Shown one piece after another: positions 1 to 8,350 of a stretch of 20,058 bases of DNA. Source of the DNA: Pelagophyceae sp. CCMP2097. Taxonomy: Eukaryota; Sar; Pelagophyceae. A model generated the notes under the pieces. The model saw nothing but the letters and a program-made list of their open reading frames with translations, made no database searches and was not told where the DNA came from. The position numbers were made by a program, and so were the translations under genes. Where the stretch lies: contig MU657358.1 in the NCBI GenBank assembly GCA_026770575.1, positions 53,236 to 73,293 on the forward strand, given 5' to 3'. The first letter of the stretch is position 1. Each line of letters opens with the position of its first letter.

Positions 1-372
1 ATGAGGTCGCGAGTTCGAGCCCGCTCGTTCACGTTTCTACTCCGCTTGGCATGCGAATTTGGCTGCTCGTGCTGTACACGCGTCGATACGTGAAACCTTC
101 CCCCCCAACAAAGAAAAACCGAACCCTGTAGGAATCCTTCCTAATCCTTCAATCAAAGGACCCGAAGGGCCCTTGCCGTAAACTGACGTTGAATAAACGG
201 CAAGGACCCTTCGGGTCCTCAACAATATATGTCATATATGATAATATATTCCAAATATATTTCAAATATATTTAAAACAGCGTGATATATCCTCCGCAAA
301 ACGTGAAAATAGTTGCAAAAACGAAAACAAACATTAAAATTTGGATCCCAGATTCGTTGCTCGGAACGTTAT
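1..372. other. AT-rich non-coding spacer
   Basis: I see no supportable gene here. The stretch from about 225 to 350 is rich in ATATAT motifs and is much lower in GC than the rest of the window. It contains one long hairpin, listed separately. The spacer lies downstream of the truncated MYND pseudogene, which ends where this low-GC DNA begins. Confidence 0.6.
157..219. repeat. 23-bp inverted repeat (hairpin)
   Basis: The arms 157-179 and 197-219 are reverse complements at 22 of 23 positions and enclose a 17-nt loop. The arm contains GGACCCGAAGGG. The function is unknown. It could be a small folded RNA, a 3' end structure, or the remnant of a palindromic repeat. Confidence 0.75.
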
Positions 373-633
373 CTAGGGGTAGGAACAGTCCTTAGTTAGA
401 GGTAGGCGCGCTGAGGGCCCTGTACGATGGCCGGCTCCTCCTTGAACTTCAGCTTCGCCGGCATAAGCGTTTCCAAGAGGCGGTCCTGCACGCCTTGTTA
501 TGCCTCCTTTCCAGTCTACGAGCTGGCACGCCTTGGAGCAGTAGTGCCGCGACTTGCACTTGGCGCAGTGCTTGCCGGCCGGCGCGTGGCATACGCAGCA
601 GGGCTCGCGCGCAGCGGCCGGCGGGTCGCCCAT
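373..633 (-). pseudogene. Truncated, frameshifted MYND zinc-finger copy
   Basis: The first ~42 residues form a MYND finger: CCVC, then CAKC, then YCSKACQ and DW. They match almost residue for residue the copy beginning at 19123, and both start with MGD. After DWK the frame breaks. The matching downstream stretch (residues resembling DRLLETLMPAK and KEEPAIV) continues in another frame. Compared with the 19-kb copy, about 20 nt are missing between the two parts, including the end of the finger. Nothing like the RING or Sel1 part of the other copy follows; the sequence runs into AT-rich DNA. Intact MYND fingers bind proline-rich peptides, but this one has lost its last zinc ligands. I read it as a truncated pseudogene paralogous to 18288-19123. 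Confidence 0.75.
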
Positions 634-965
634 CGATCCTGGACGTGCGGCGCGCTGCGCTTCCGATCAGGAGCTGGGCGTTTGAAATGCCCTCCCAAAG
701 AGACTCTCGTCGGCCAGTTTCGAAAGGTGGGCGCTCACCGGGCTGGTCCTCCCGAAGAGGCACCGCCGTCAGCGGGGCCTCGGCACAACGCTCGAACGAG
801 AGACGACCCCGATCTCGCAAAAACTTGGGAATCGCGCGGATCTTGCCCCTAGTACCAGGGTTTCACTGACAGCGGACACAAGAATCTAGTCGAAGCACGA
901 CCTTATAGGGTCGCCGGGCTGCGGCCGACTCGAGCCGAGCACACATCAAAGGCACAACATTAGAC
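634..965. other. Gene-free stretch between MYND relic and WD40 gene
   Basis: No coding region could be supported here. It holds the first copy of a dispersed repeat (817-904). The overlapping long ORFs on both strands have no family motifs and look like chance openings in GC-rich DNA. Confidence 0.5.
817..904 (+). repeat. Dispersed repeat, copy A
   Basis: The block GCAAAAACTTGGGAATCG (817-834) and a second block that includes AGCGGACACAAGAATCTAG (from 871) recur in the same order and orientation at 3811-3879. The spacing differs (37 bp here, 17 bp there). This is probably a fragment of an old mobile or dispersed element. Confidence 0.8.
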
Positions 966-2504
966 TTAGGATGTGAGTGCGGGGTCCCAGAGCCGCGCCA
1001 TGCCGTCGTCGCTCGCCGTCAAGATGCGCGTGCCGTCGGGCGAGAACGCGCAGCTCCAGACCCAGCCGCTGTGCCCGCGAAGCGACGTCCGCAGCGTGCC
1101 CGTCGCGACGTCCCAGACTCGCGCCGACGTGTCGGCGTGCCCCGTAACGATGCGCTCGCCGTCGGGCGAGAACGCGCAGCACAAAAAGAAGTTGATGATC
1201 CCCGAAAGCCTAAGCGTCTTCTCCAGCGCGCCCGTCGTGGCGTTCCACAGCCGCGCCGAGCAGTCCCTGCTCGCGGTCACGACGCGCTCGCCGTTGGGCG
1301 AGAACGCGCAGCTCATGACGTTGTTGGTGTGCCCACTGAGCATGATCTGCAGCGCGCCCGTCGCGGCGTTCCAGAGCCGCACCTTCAAGTCGAAGCTGAC
1401 CGTCAGGACGCGCATGTTGTCGGGCGAGAACGCGCAGCTATTGACGCCGCCGCTGATGTGCTCGCCTCGAAGAGTCGCCTGCGGCGCGCCCGTCGTGGCG
1501 TCCCAAAGCCGCGCCGACTTGTCGAAGCTCCCCGTCACGATGCGCGTGCCGTCGGGCGAGAAGACGCAGCAGTTGATGCCGTCGGTGTGGCCGACGAGGA
1601 TCTTTAGCATCAGGCCCGACTTCGCGTCCCAGAGCCGCGCCGACTTGTCGAAGCTCCCCGTCACGATGCGCGTGCCGTCGGGCGAGAAGGCGCAGCTCTT
1701 GACGCCGCCGGTGTGCCCCACGAGGATCTTCAGCATGAGGCCCGACTTTGCGTCCCAGAGCCGCGCCTTGCCGTCGAAGGTGCCCGTGACGACGCGCTCG
1801 CCGTCGGGCGAAAACGCGGCGCTAAACGCGGAGCCGGCGCCCCCCCCGAGCGTCGCGCGGACCCCGAGCGTCGCGCGGCCCTGGGCGATGCGGTCCTGCC
1901 AGACGAGGCCGCGCAGCACCGGCCCCAGCACGCCAGCGCCGCGCGCGACTTGCCGCGTCACGAAGAGCGCGTCGGACCGCGCCGCTAGCCGGAGGATGGG
2001 CGTCAGCAGGTCCGGCTGCTCCAGGACGGCGCGCACTGCCGCCGGCGCGGCCGCGCAGCGCAGGCGCCGCGGCACGGGCGGCGCTGGCGGCGGCGCCGCG
2101 CCGCGGTTCGCCACGGCGCGCGGCTGCAGGCCGCGGGCCTCCTCCTGCGCGCCCGCCGCGGCATTTCCTCGTCCGCGGGCCGCGGCGCTGGCCACGGCGC
2201 GGCGGTCCGTGGTGGTCGAGGCGGGTCGGGCGGGCGGCACCTGCGCCGGGCCGGGCGCCGGCGGCGCCGGGCCGGGTGCTTTGTGCCCGCCTTTGCGCAG
2301 CCGCTGCGTCTTCGGCGACCGCAACGGCCCTTCGTGGACCGTAATCATCCCAGCCCCTGCAGCAGCGTCGCGGGCGCCCGGCACGCCGGGCGGCGGCGGC
2401 GGCACGCCGGGCGGCGGCGGCGCCGGGCCGTTTGCTTTCTGCCCGCCTTTGCGCAGCCGCTGCGTCTCCGACGGCCGCAGGGGCCCTTCGTGGACCGTAA
2501 TCAT
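966..2504 (-). CDS. WD40-repeat beta-propeller protein, seven blades
   Basis: A single 512-residue frame. Residues 229-512 contain seven consecutive WD40 repeats of 42-44 residues at about 229, 271, 313, 357, 399, 443 and 485. Each has a CAFSPDG-like strand and a RLWD/RLWN end, enough for one closed propeller. The last repeat stops at RLWDPALTS. Residues ~1-160 are Pro/Ala/Gly-rich and contain a 52-residue tandem duplication starting with MITVHEGPLR, so translation could start at either Met (residue 1 or 53). Residues ~165-225 include a segment (VLRGLVWQDRI) shared with the WD40 protein at 8351-8929, so the two are paralogs. WD40 propellers are protein-interaction scaffolds; no enzymatic domain or partner is visible. 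Blades 1-3 are almost identical, which suggests recent internal duplication. Confidence 0.9.
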   Translation of the reverse strand: MITVHEGPLRPSETQRLRKGGQKANGPAPPPPGVPPPPPGVPGARDAAAGAGMITVHEGPLRSPKTQRLRKGGHKAPGPAPPAPGPAQVPPARPASTTTDRRAVASAAARGRGNAAAGAQEEARGLQPRAVANRGAAPPPAPPVPRRLRCAAAPAAVRAVLEQPDLLTPILRLAARSDALFVTRQVARGAGVLGPVLRGLVWQDRIAQGRATLGVRATLGGGAGSAFSAAFSPDGERVVTGTFDGKARLWDAKSGLMLKILVGHTGGVKSCAFSPDGTRIVTGSFDKSARLWDAKSGLMLKILVGHTDGINCCVFSPDGTRIVTGSFDKSARLWDATTGAPQATLRGEHISGGVNSCAFSPDNMRVLTVSFDLKVRLWNAATGALQIMLSGHTNNVMSCAFSPNGERVVTASRDCSARLWNATTGALEKTLRLSGIINFFLCCAFSPDGERIVTGHADTSARVWDVATGTLRTSLRGHSGWVWSCAFSPDGTRILTASDDGMARLWDPALTS

Positions 2505-2516
2505 CCCAGCCCCTGC
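2284..2516 (-). repeat. 156-bp period duplication in WD40 5' coding region
   Basis: Two ~75-bp blocks (about 2286-2360 and 2442-2516) are nearly identical and lie 156 bp (52 codons) apart, so the reading frame is kept. Each encodes MITVHEGPLR, a variable triplet, then QRLRKGG. The DNA between them is a GGC/GCC-rich simple repeat encoding Pro/Gly. The duplication also duplicates the start codon. Confidence 0.85.
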
Positions 2517-2646
2517 CGCAGGGCGCTCGGGGACCCGCCGCTTTGCGCCGAGCCGTCGCGCGCGCGCCTGATCTTCTACCAGTTAAGACTTAAGTAGTTC
2601 TATCCGTTGAAAAGTCAATAAGTGTTCAAAGAAAGGGTTGCGGCCC

Positions 2647-3409
2647 CTATCGGGGCGTTGCTGCAAAAAGGGAAGGCCAAGGGTCCAACGAACGACACGG
2701 CGAGAAACTGCTACGTTTATTTATGCACGAGGCGGTCCCGATGGACCGCTTTGGAAAGCTTCCAGTTATGATGCAACGCTGGCCTTGCTTGAAGTGCACA
2801 TTGTCTTCGTCATCCGGAACCAAAAGGCGGCCGCCGTAGTGCACGCCGAGGCGGAACATGACCTCGGCGTTCAACAGAATAGTGGCGTCCATCCAGCACC
2901 GCGCGGCGAGGTTGTCCGACTGTGGCACGCCCTCGTAGTGCAAGACGCCGAGATCGTGTAGAGCGAGCGCGTACCCGTCGTCAGCTGCGCGTTGGAACCA
3001 GTCGGCGGCGGCGTCGGCGTCGGCGAGTACGCGTCGGCGTTGCCGCGGTTCACGTGAATCATCAGCCGGCTAGTCTGTTCGGCGTCGGTGTAGTGCCCCA
3101 AGGCTCGGCAGTGCGGGCAGAGATTGGACACCTTCAGCCATGATGCGGCGTAGGGGACGCACAGGTACTGCATGCAGCATAACTAGGCACACGCGTCACA
3201 CTGGGCGCGAGGAGCCAGAGGCGCGCGCGCGCGCGCCGGAGGGACGCCCCAGCCGCAGGAGCATAGGCACCGGCGTGCAAGGACATGCAGCTTACCTGGA
3301 CGGGAGTGACACCGAGTTCCGACGTCAGCGGGTCCGTGCAAACCAAGCACCGAACGCGATTGGAAAGCGACAGAGCTTCGAGGGCGCGATAGCGAGCTTT
3401 GCGGTGCAT
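2647..3409 (-). pseudogene. RING finger-Sel1 repeat gene, frameshifted
   Basis: The first part encodes CLVC, then 14 residues up to VQ. A consensus donor (CAG|GTAAGC) and an acceptor (CCTAG) then remove 3183-3295 in phase 0. The next exon gives LCCMQYLCVPYAASWL and CPHC, completing a RING-like pattern in which one expected Cys is Tyr (CVPY). A Sel1-type linker (DAEQTSRLMIHVNRGNADA) follows. The frame then shifts within a run of GCC/GAC triplets. Sel1 repeats continue in another frame (DWFQRAADDGYALALHDLG, HYEGVPQSDNLAARC, FRLGVHYG) and fade out near 2700. A block of about 20 residues of the usual Sel1 repeat is missing at the shift. RING-Sel1 proteins are expanded in algae, with RING giving possible ubiquitin-ligase activity and Sel1 a helical scaffold. 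The start at 3409 is a guess. An uncorrected assembly indel is an alternative to pseudogenisation. Confidence 0.7.
3183..3295 (-). other. Intron in RING-Sel1 gene (113 nt)
   Basis: The donor is CAG|GTAAGC and the acceptor GTGCCTAG|TTA, both phase 0. Removing the intron joins CLVC...VQ to LCCMQYLC and rebuilds a RING-like Cys pattern, which is the main support. A second AG 15 nt further on is in frame but would lose the CC pair. The intron contains a GC dinucleotide run near 3221-3234. Confidence 0.7.
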
Positions 3410-3592
3410 CCTCGGTCGCCGCCGACGCACGCCGCCGACGTGGGGCCTGCACCGCCGCCGCGCCGACAGGTCGTCGCGGCCAGTTGAAGAGGAGAGAGCG
3501 AGAAGGGGACATAGAGATTGGCCAATTTCGAAGCGTATGAGGGCCCTCTGGGCCGTGCGAGGTCGCGGCTTGTTAAATCGCGTTGGGTGCAT

Positions 3593-4224
3593 TGGAAGCG
3601 GTTAATAAGAAGGGTCTACTTGGAATACGCGCTCAAGGCCCGAACCTTAACGGCGTCGAACTGCACGCGTGGTGCCTTCTAGTGTGTTCCCCATTCTCCT
3701 GCAGTGAGCCTCGCGACGTGTGATGGTAAAGGGACGACCGACGGACCGCAACAATCAAACGGACCTCCTACGCTTCGGGGTCCGTTGGATTTTTGCGGTC
3801 CGTTGGACCGGCAAAAACTTGGGAATCGTCTTGCCTACCCTTTTGAGCGGACACAAGAATCTAGATCGAAGCACGACCTAAATAAGAAGTATCTTGATCG
3901 ACCTAAATAGCACCAAGGAGTGTCTTGATCGGCCACCCATATCCCAAACGGGGCCTCGTGAGCCCATCAAGGAATCCCACCTAGGAAGCTCCTCCCCCTA
4001 TTGGATTCTGCTCCCTTTTGGATTCGGAATGGCCAATGAGAGGGCTTGAAAATTTGTCCAGAAAAGCATTTTTGCACCAATCCAAGAACTTAAAAAGTGT
4101 GAAAAAGTTCAGAAGAAGGTTGGAATCCAATAGGTGATCCTGAATCCAATAGGGGGAAGGACTTCCTATCACAAAAAGGGCTGCAATAGAAAACACGGTA
4201 CTTTGAGAGTATTTTGAGAGTATT
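3593..4224. other. Gene-free stretch with repeats
   Basis: No gene could be supported. The segment 3740-3812 has repeated GGTCCGTTGGA motifs (two direct copies near 3779-3809) and their complements, so it can fold. The second copy of the dispersed repeat lies at 3811-3879. From about 4000 to 4220 the sequence is lower in GC, with short repeats such as TATTGGATTC/GAATCCAATA and TATTTTGAGAG. Confidence 0.5.
3811..3879 (+). repeat. Dispersed repeat, copy B
   Basis: Same two blocks as at 817-904 in the same order and orientation. The inner spacer is shorter, and one extra A sits in the second block (CTAGATCGAAGC against CTAGTCGAAGC). Confidence 0.8.
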
Positions 4225-4803
4225 TCAGGGTATTTCCACGGTAAGGGGCTGCGTAGTCGGTCGACTTGCGGTTTGGTTGTGACGAGAAGCCAGCCGGACT
4301 CGATGCTGAGAGCACTGCACCAAATCGAAGGTAGTGGGGCGCTCTGAGACCCAAAATATCGGAAAGGCGTCGACGTCCCTGCCCGCGCGTCGTCGCCGCA
4401 CGTCCTCTTCGGCCGTGCCGTGCGCCGAGAGGGGCCACCGAGTCTCCAGCAAGTCCAGCGCGAGGCCTGGGCCGCCCTCGTCCGACGTCGCGGCCGGGAT
4501 GACCTCGATTCGGCTCGAGACGTTTCCATCGAAAGACGCCCGTCTCTGAAAAAGTCGACCACCAAGAGCGGCCCGGGCCGGTCCGCGGAAGCCGCAAAGG
4601 GGCCCACCGGCGGTTGCCGACGAGCCAGAAGCGTCGAAAGAGGCCGAACACGCCGAGCTGAAATCGCGCACTTCGACGGTTATACCGTCAAACGCCCGTC
4701 CAATAACCTCGCTCCTCCAGGCTGGTAGAGGGCCACTTTCGAACATGCCCCTCGCGGCCCGACGTGTGTCGGGAGAGAGAAAGGCCTCATACCGTAGGAC
4801 CAA
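4225..4803 (-). CDS. Hypothetical protein, unrecognised
   Basis: A single frame of 192 codons on the bestrophin strand, starting 65 bp after the bestrophin stop. I do not recognise a family. Residues ~1-160 have a balanced, protein-like composition. They include acidic stretches and a segment SRIEVIPAATSDEGGPG that looks like a folded domain, not simple repeat. The last ~35 residues lie in lower-GC DNA and may be intron or 3' sequence read through. No signal peptide or membrane segment is evident. It may be one exon of a split gene or a chance ORF. Confidence 0.35.
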   Translation of the reverse strand: MVLRYEAFLSPDTRRAARGMFESGPLPAWRSEVIGRAFDGITVEVRDFSSACSASFDASGSSATAGGPLCGFRGPARAALGGRLFQRRASFDGNVSSRIEVIPAATSDEGGPGLALDLLETRWPLSAHGTAEEDVRRRRAGRDVDAFPIFWVSERPTTFDLVQCSQHRVRLASRHNQTASRPTTQPLTVEIP

Positions 4804-4868
4804 CGCGTCCGATCGTATCTACCCAGGGGCATCCAGTTCCCCGCGCGGCTTCGCCGGGAGGGCGTTAT

Positions 4869-7495
4869 TTACGATTTGGCCCACGAGAGCGCCGCCCGCG
4901 CCTTCTCGGAAGGCAGCGCTAACACGTCCGAGGCGATGAGCGCCGCGTACTTCTCCAGCGGCAAGTCGACGTCCATGTCGTCCTCGTCCGTCCCAAAGGG
5001 CTCCTCGATGATCTTACCTAGAGGAACTTTAGAAACAGCCGAAGGAAATTCCCACACAGGAAATCGCCACGATCGAAACCACCTTTGTGGAGAAACCCAC
5101 CTATCTCCTCGAGCGTATAAAGCGCCCAGCAAATTAACAGCACGCTCGGCAAAACCAGCAGCGGCTCCTCAATGTCCGTGAAGCACAGCGGCAGAGCGAG
5201 GGACCAGAGCGAGAGGAGGCGCGACGTGTGGCGCGTGTACCTACGTGTTTCTTTATTAACGGGTTTCAAATCCTCGCGCAACCCCCCCCCAAACGCACGA
5301 CGGCGGCACGGGCGTCATGACGAGTCTTTCCGCGGCGGAGATGGCTATAACGAGTCTATCCAAATTCGATTCGAATTTTGAGATTGGGTACTCCGCGGTA
5401 GCCGCAGACCCGGCCCATGCTGCCCGACCGGCGTCGTGCGCCAGCAGCGAAAGAGCTTCGGTCATCGCCAGCGGGACGTTTTCTTGGCGGGAGGCGACGT
5501 CGACGAGCCACGCATCTGTAAAGGCTGGCGTTGAAAGAGGTTATGGCAAAACAGTCAAACAAACGCTGCACGATTCGCCAGAGCAGACGCTTCTCAAGAC
5601 GCACCGGCGACGGCCTTTGTTGCCGGTGGCATTTTCTCGCCGCCGTTGGCGGCGAGTGCTGCGGCTTCGAAATGGTCGGACACTTTAACGCGGATCCTAC
5701 GTTCAAATCCTCTTGTAAGCCGGATATAAATAAAAACCCTCGCGCCTCACCTCAAACGCCACCTCAACGCAGCAGGCGGTGAAAGAGGCGCCGTCCAAGA
5801 GTCGTTGAAGAGGAGCCCTCTCACCGTCTCAAAAAGCCGTCTCAAAACTCGAGGAGTTGTCTTGAGGACCGAGCGGCCGTCAAGGCGCCGTTTCGACGTC
5901 TCGCAAGGGGCCCTCTCTAGAAGCCGTTTCGAATGGCGCCCTCTCAAGGGGCCGTCTCAAAAGGTCCTTTGCCTTTTCGAGAAGCCAGTCTCGAAAGACC
6001 GTCTTAAGAAACCGTTTCGAGGGACCTTTTCGAAAAGGCTAGGAGGCATGCTCGAGAGGCCGTCTCAAAGGGGCTGCTTTGAGGGGCCATTTCAAGGGGC
6101 CGACCAGAGGGGCGAGAGGCGCGTTTTCAGGGGGCCGTCTCACGAGGCCGTCTCGAGTGTTGAAAGGCACCGTTTCGAAAAGCTGTCTCAAGAGGCCATT
6201 TCGAAGGACCTCTCGGGAGGCCTTAACGAAAAGCGCTTTTTGAAGCGCCTTCAGAGGCCGCCTCGAGAGGCCGTCTCGAAGAGCCGTCTCAAGGCGCCTT
6301 TACGAAAAGCCGTCTCGAGGCGCCGTTTCGAGAGGCTTTTTCAAAGCGCCGTCTCGAGTGGCCGTCTCAAAGAGTCGCCTCGAGGAGCCGTCTTAAGGCG
6401 CCATCTCGAGTGCCCGTCTCAAAGAGTCGCCTCACAGAGCCTTGTAAAGGCGCCGCCTCAAGGGGCCGTCTCAAATAGTCGTCGAAAGGTGCCCCGGAGG
6501 AAACTGGGTCTCAAAAGTCGCTTCGAGGGGCCTTCTCGAAGAGTCGTCTCGAGGAGCCGTCGAAACGCGCTGTTTTTAGGCGTCGTCTCAAGGGCCCGCG
6601 TCTCAAAGAGTCGCCTCTAAAGGCGCCTTGGAGTGGGGCCGTCTCAAAGGGTCGTCCCGAGCCGTCCACAGTCTCGAGGGGCCGTCTCGGGACCGACCGG
6701 CAAGGGACTCACGCTTCGTCGCCGAATTGATCCCTTAGGTGGTGGATCAGCGCCAACGGAAACGTCGCGATCAGCGCCACCTACCAAACCGCCAACCGGA
6801 ATCGCCCAGTCCCACAAATCGGCGTTGCGAAAACCCGACGCACAGCAATGGCAGAAGCATCCGCGTCGAGCGTCCCTCGCGCCGTCGCCGAAACACCGGG
6901 CGCGTCCCAGAGTCCGGCGACGACTGCGCGTTTTAAGGAGCGGCAGCACGACCACGTTTCCTACGCAAACGTGTCTTCTCCTACGCAAACGTGTCTTCTC
7001 CCGACGACGGACGAATTCCGCAAACGTCAGCCTCACCATCCAAATGCCTCGACCCTCCCAATAACGGTCGTACGACTGCGACGTCCGGAACGCCAGCAAA
7101 AGCGAGATGGCGGTGCCGACGACCTACCCAAACAGCGGTGTGTTTGCAAACGCCCGTCTGTACATGGTAGAACCCCCCAAACTTGCCTGGAGTGGTGTGG
7201 AGTCGAGGTTCGGCAAGGTGCCGGGCTGGGCGTAGTCGACGAGGACGCAGAGTATGGTCCATCCGGAAGTGAAAGTAAGATGCGAAGCCGTGCGCTTTAA
7301 AACTTTTGATCTCGGCAAAGATGCGAGGTTGCGGAACCTACCGTCGCCCGGTGCGACAAAGGCTGCCCAACATCCTCGACGAGCGCGAGGGACCCGGCAG
7401 CGAGAAAGGTCCGGTGGGATGGACGACGAGCCGCGCGGGACCCCGTACATCTGCAACGGGCTCTCTGCCATCTCCCCAAAGTATGAAGCCTCACC
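4869..7495 (-). CDS. Bestrophin-family anion channel (multi-exon, 5' end open)
   Basis: Exons in transcript order: ..7495, 7337-7187, 7123-7037, 6960-6844, 6780-6713, 5696-5605, 5515-5299, 5240-5101, 5017-4869 (TAA). Phases agree at every junction. Bestrophin hallmarks appear in order: WFRNLASLPRSKVLKR near the N-terminus; AFRTSQSYDRYWEGRGIW; FPLALIHHLR; LVIAISAAERLVMTPVPPSY continuing TRH across the 5299/5240 junction; a hydrophobic LPSVLLICWALYTLEEIG; and EEPFGTDEDD, matching the acidic Ca-clasp region. Bestrophins are pentameric anion channels; algal members conduct chloride or bicarbonate, some in thylakoids. The N-terminal exon has no identified ATG, so targeting cannot be judged. One intron is GC-AG (7186-7124). 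The 1016-nt intron 6712-5697 is filled with minisatellite. Family assignment is firm, substrate unknown. Confidence 0.85.
5790..6690 (-). repeat. 13-15 bp minisatellite array A in bestrophin intron
   Basis: About 60 degenerate units, read on the transcribed strand as GAGACGGCCYYTY-like (on the + strand GRGGCCGTCTCRA). The array occupies most of the 1016-nt intron 5697-6712 and stops short of the flanking exons. Unit length and sequence vary by a few bases, as expected for an old slipping minisatellite. The long + strand ORF across it (5805-6620) is a by-product of the repeat. Confidence 0.85.
6961..7000 (-). repeat. 20-bp tandem duplication at a splice acceptor
   Basis: The 20-mer CTACGCAAACGTGTCTTCTC is present twice without a mismatch (6961-6980, 6981-7000). 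On the gene strand each copy ends in TTTGCGTAG, so the bestrophin exon 6960-6844 is preceded by two identical acceptors 20 nt apart. Only the one next to 6960 keeps the frame. Confidence 0.9.
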
Positions 7496-7559
7496 AAGAG
7501 TCGGAGCGCAGCCTAAGAGGCGTATAGCGGGCGGCGTCGACGGCGGCCAAAAGCAGACA

Positions 7560-8350
7560 CGCTTCACACACCCTTCACGCAAACACACACTTCACACACC
7601 ACCCAACACCACCCAACACCGCACCGAGGTCCTTCCTTGAACATCCGCGGCGTCTCCTCAAAAGTAAACGCCTCGTGCGCGCGCCGGCGCCGCGGCGACG
7701 CGCGCGCGCCTGCGAGGCGCCGTCGAGGCGCGGCACGGGCGCGGCGCAGCACGCTCCGCATCCAAAGTCGAGCCTCGCACCTTCCGGCCGCAGCGCGCGC
7801 GCCACACCGGCGAGGCAGTAAAGCAGCCAGGCGCCGCGCATATCGGCGCACCGATCGAGGTACGTCGGGTAACGTTTTTCGGAAAAAGTACCCCGTTCGC
7901 CAAAGCGTGTTCCGATTCCGGAAAGTTATGAGGGACGGAGGCCTCGAACAAGTCCTCCGACAAGCCACTCTGGAGTGCGCTGATTCAAAGGTTGCTTCTT
8001 CTCGCCGTCGGCAAGGGTGCGGGCGTCCCGCACCGCCGTCAGGCTCGTCGTCGTCGTCGCCTGATACTCTTACTCCTCCGAGGCGTCCAAACACGGCTGC
8101 GGCTCGGCCTCCCGATTCACGCCCCTGCCTCTGGGCCACCCGCGCATGGTCTTCGAGGACCACCCCTCAATGAGTGCTTCGAGCGAGTGACGAAATGGGC
8201 CCCTGGCGTGGCTAGCCCAAGTATCCCACAGAGCAGGCCGCGAAAACCACAGTCCCGCCGTCAAGGCAGATGCCGAGCCGTTAAGAATCGGGTCCGGGAC
8301 TCTGAAGAGGGCGAGCAGCCACGGCCGGCTCGCACGGCCGAGGCCCGACG
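7560..8350. other. Region without a resolved gene; coding-like fragment on minus strand
   Basis: 7560-7625 is a CACAC/CCCAACACCA simple repeat that may lie in the bestrophin 5' region. On the minus strand, about 7920-7760, an open frame encodes FSEKRYPTYLDRC, MRGAWLLYCLAGVARALRPE and ARLDFG, which look like real protein. I could not connect it to a start, splice sites or a named family. A further minus-strand frame at 8264-8070 (starting MTAGLWFSRPALWDTW) may be another exon or chance. I make no functional call. Confidence 0.3.

Noticed and set aside
1..45. Possible 3' part of a tRNA (GAGTTCGAGCCC resembles a T-arm/B box)
   Set aside because: The T-stem does not pair properly, the window begins at the putative fragment, and no poly-T terminator follows.
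973..2571. 532-codon plus-strand ORF
   Set aside because: Antisense shadow of the WD40 gene; the minus strand has seven clear WD40 repeats, and this frame has no motif.
3134..3592. 152-codon ORF as an independent gene
   Set aside because: Its middle (CLVC region) is an exon of the RING-Sel1 pseudogene; the rest is upstream sequence and intron.
5805..6620. 271-codon plus-strand ORF rich in Ser/Arg
   Set aside because: Translation of minisatellite array A, lying antisense in a bestrophin intron.
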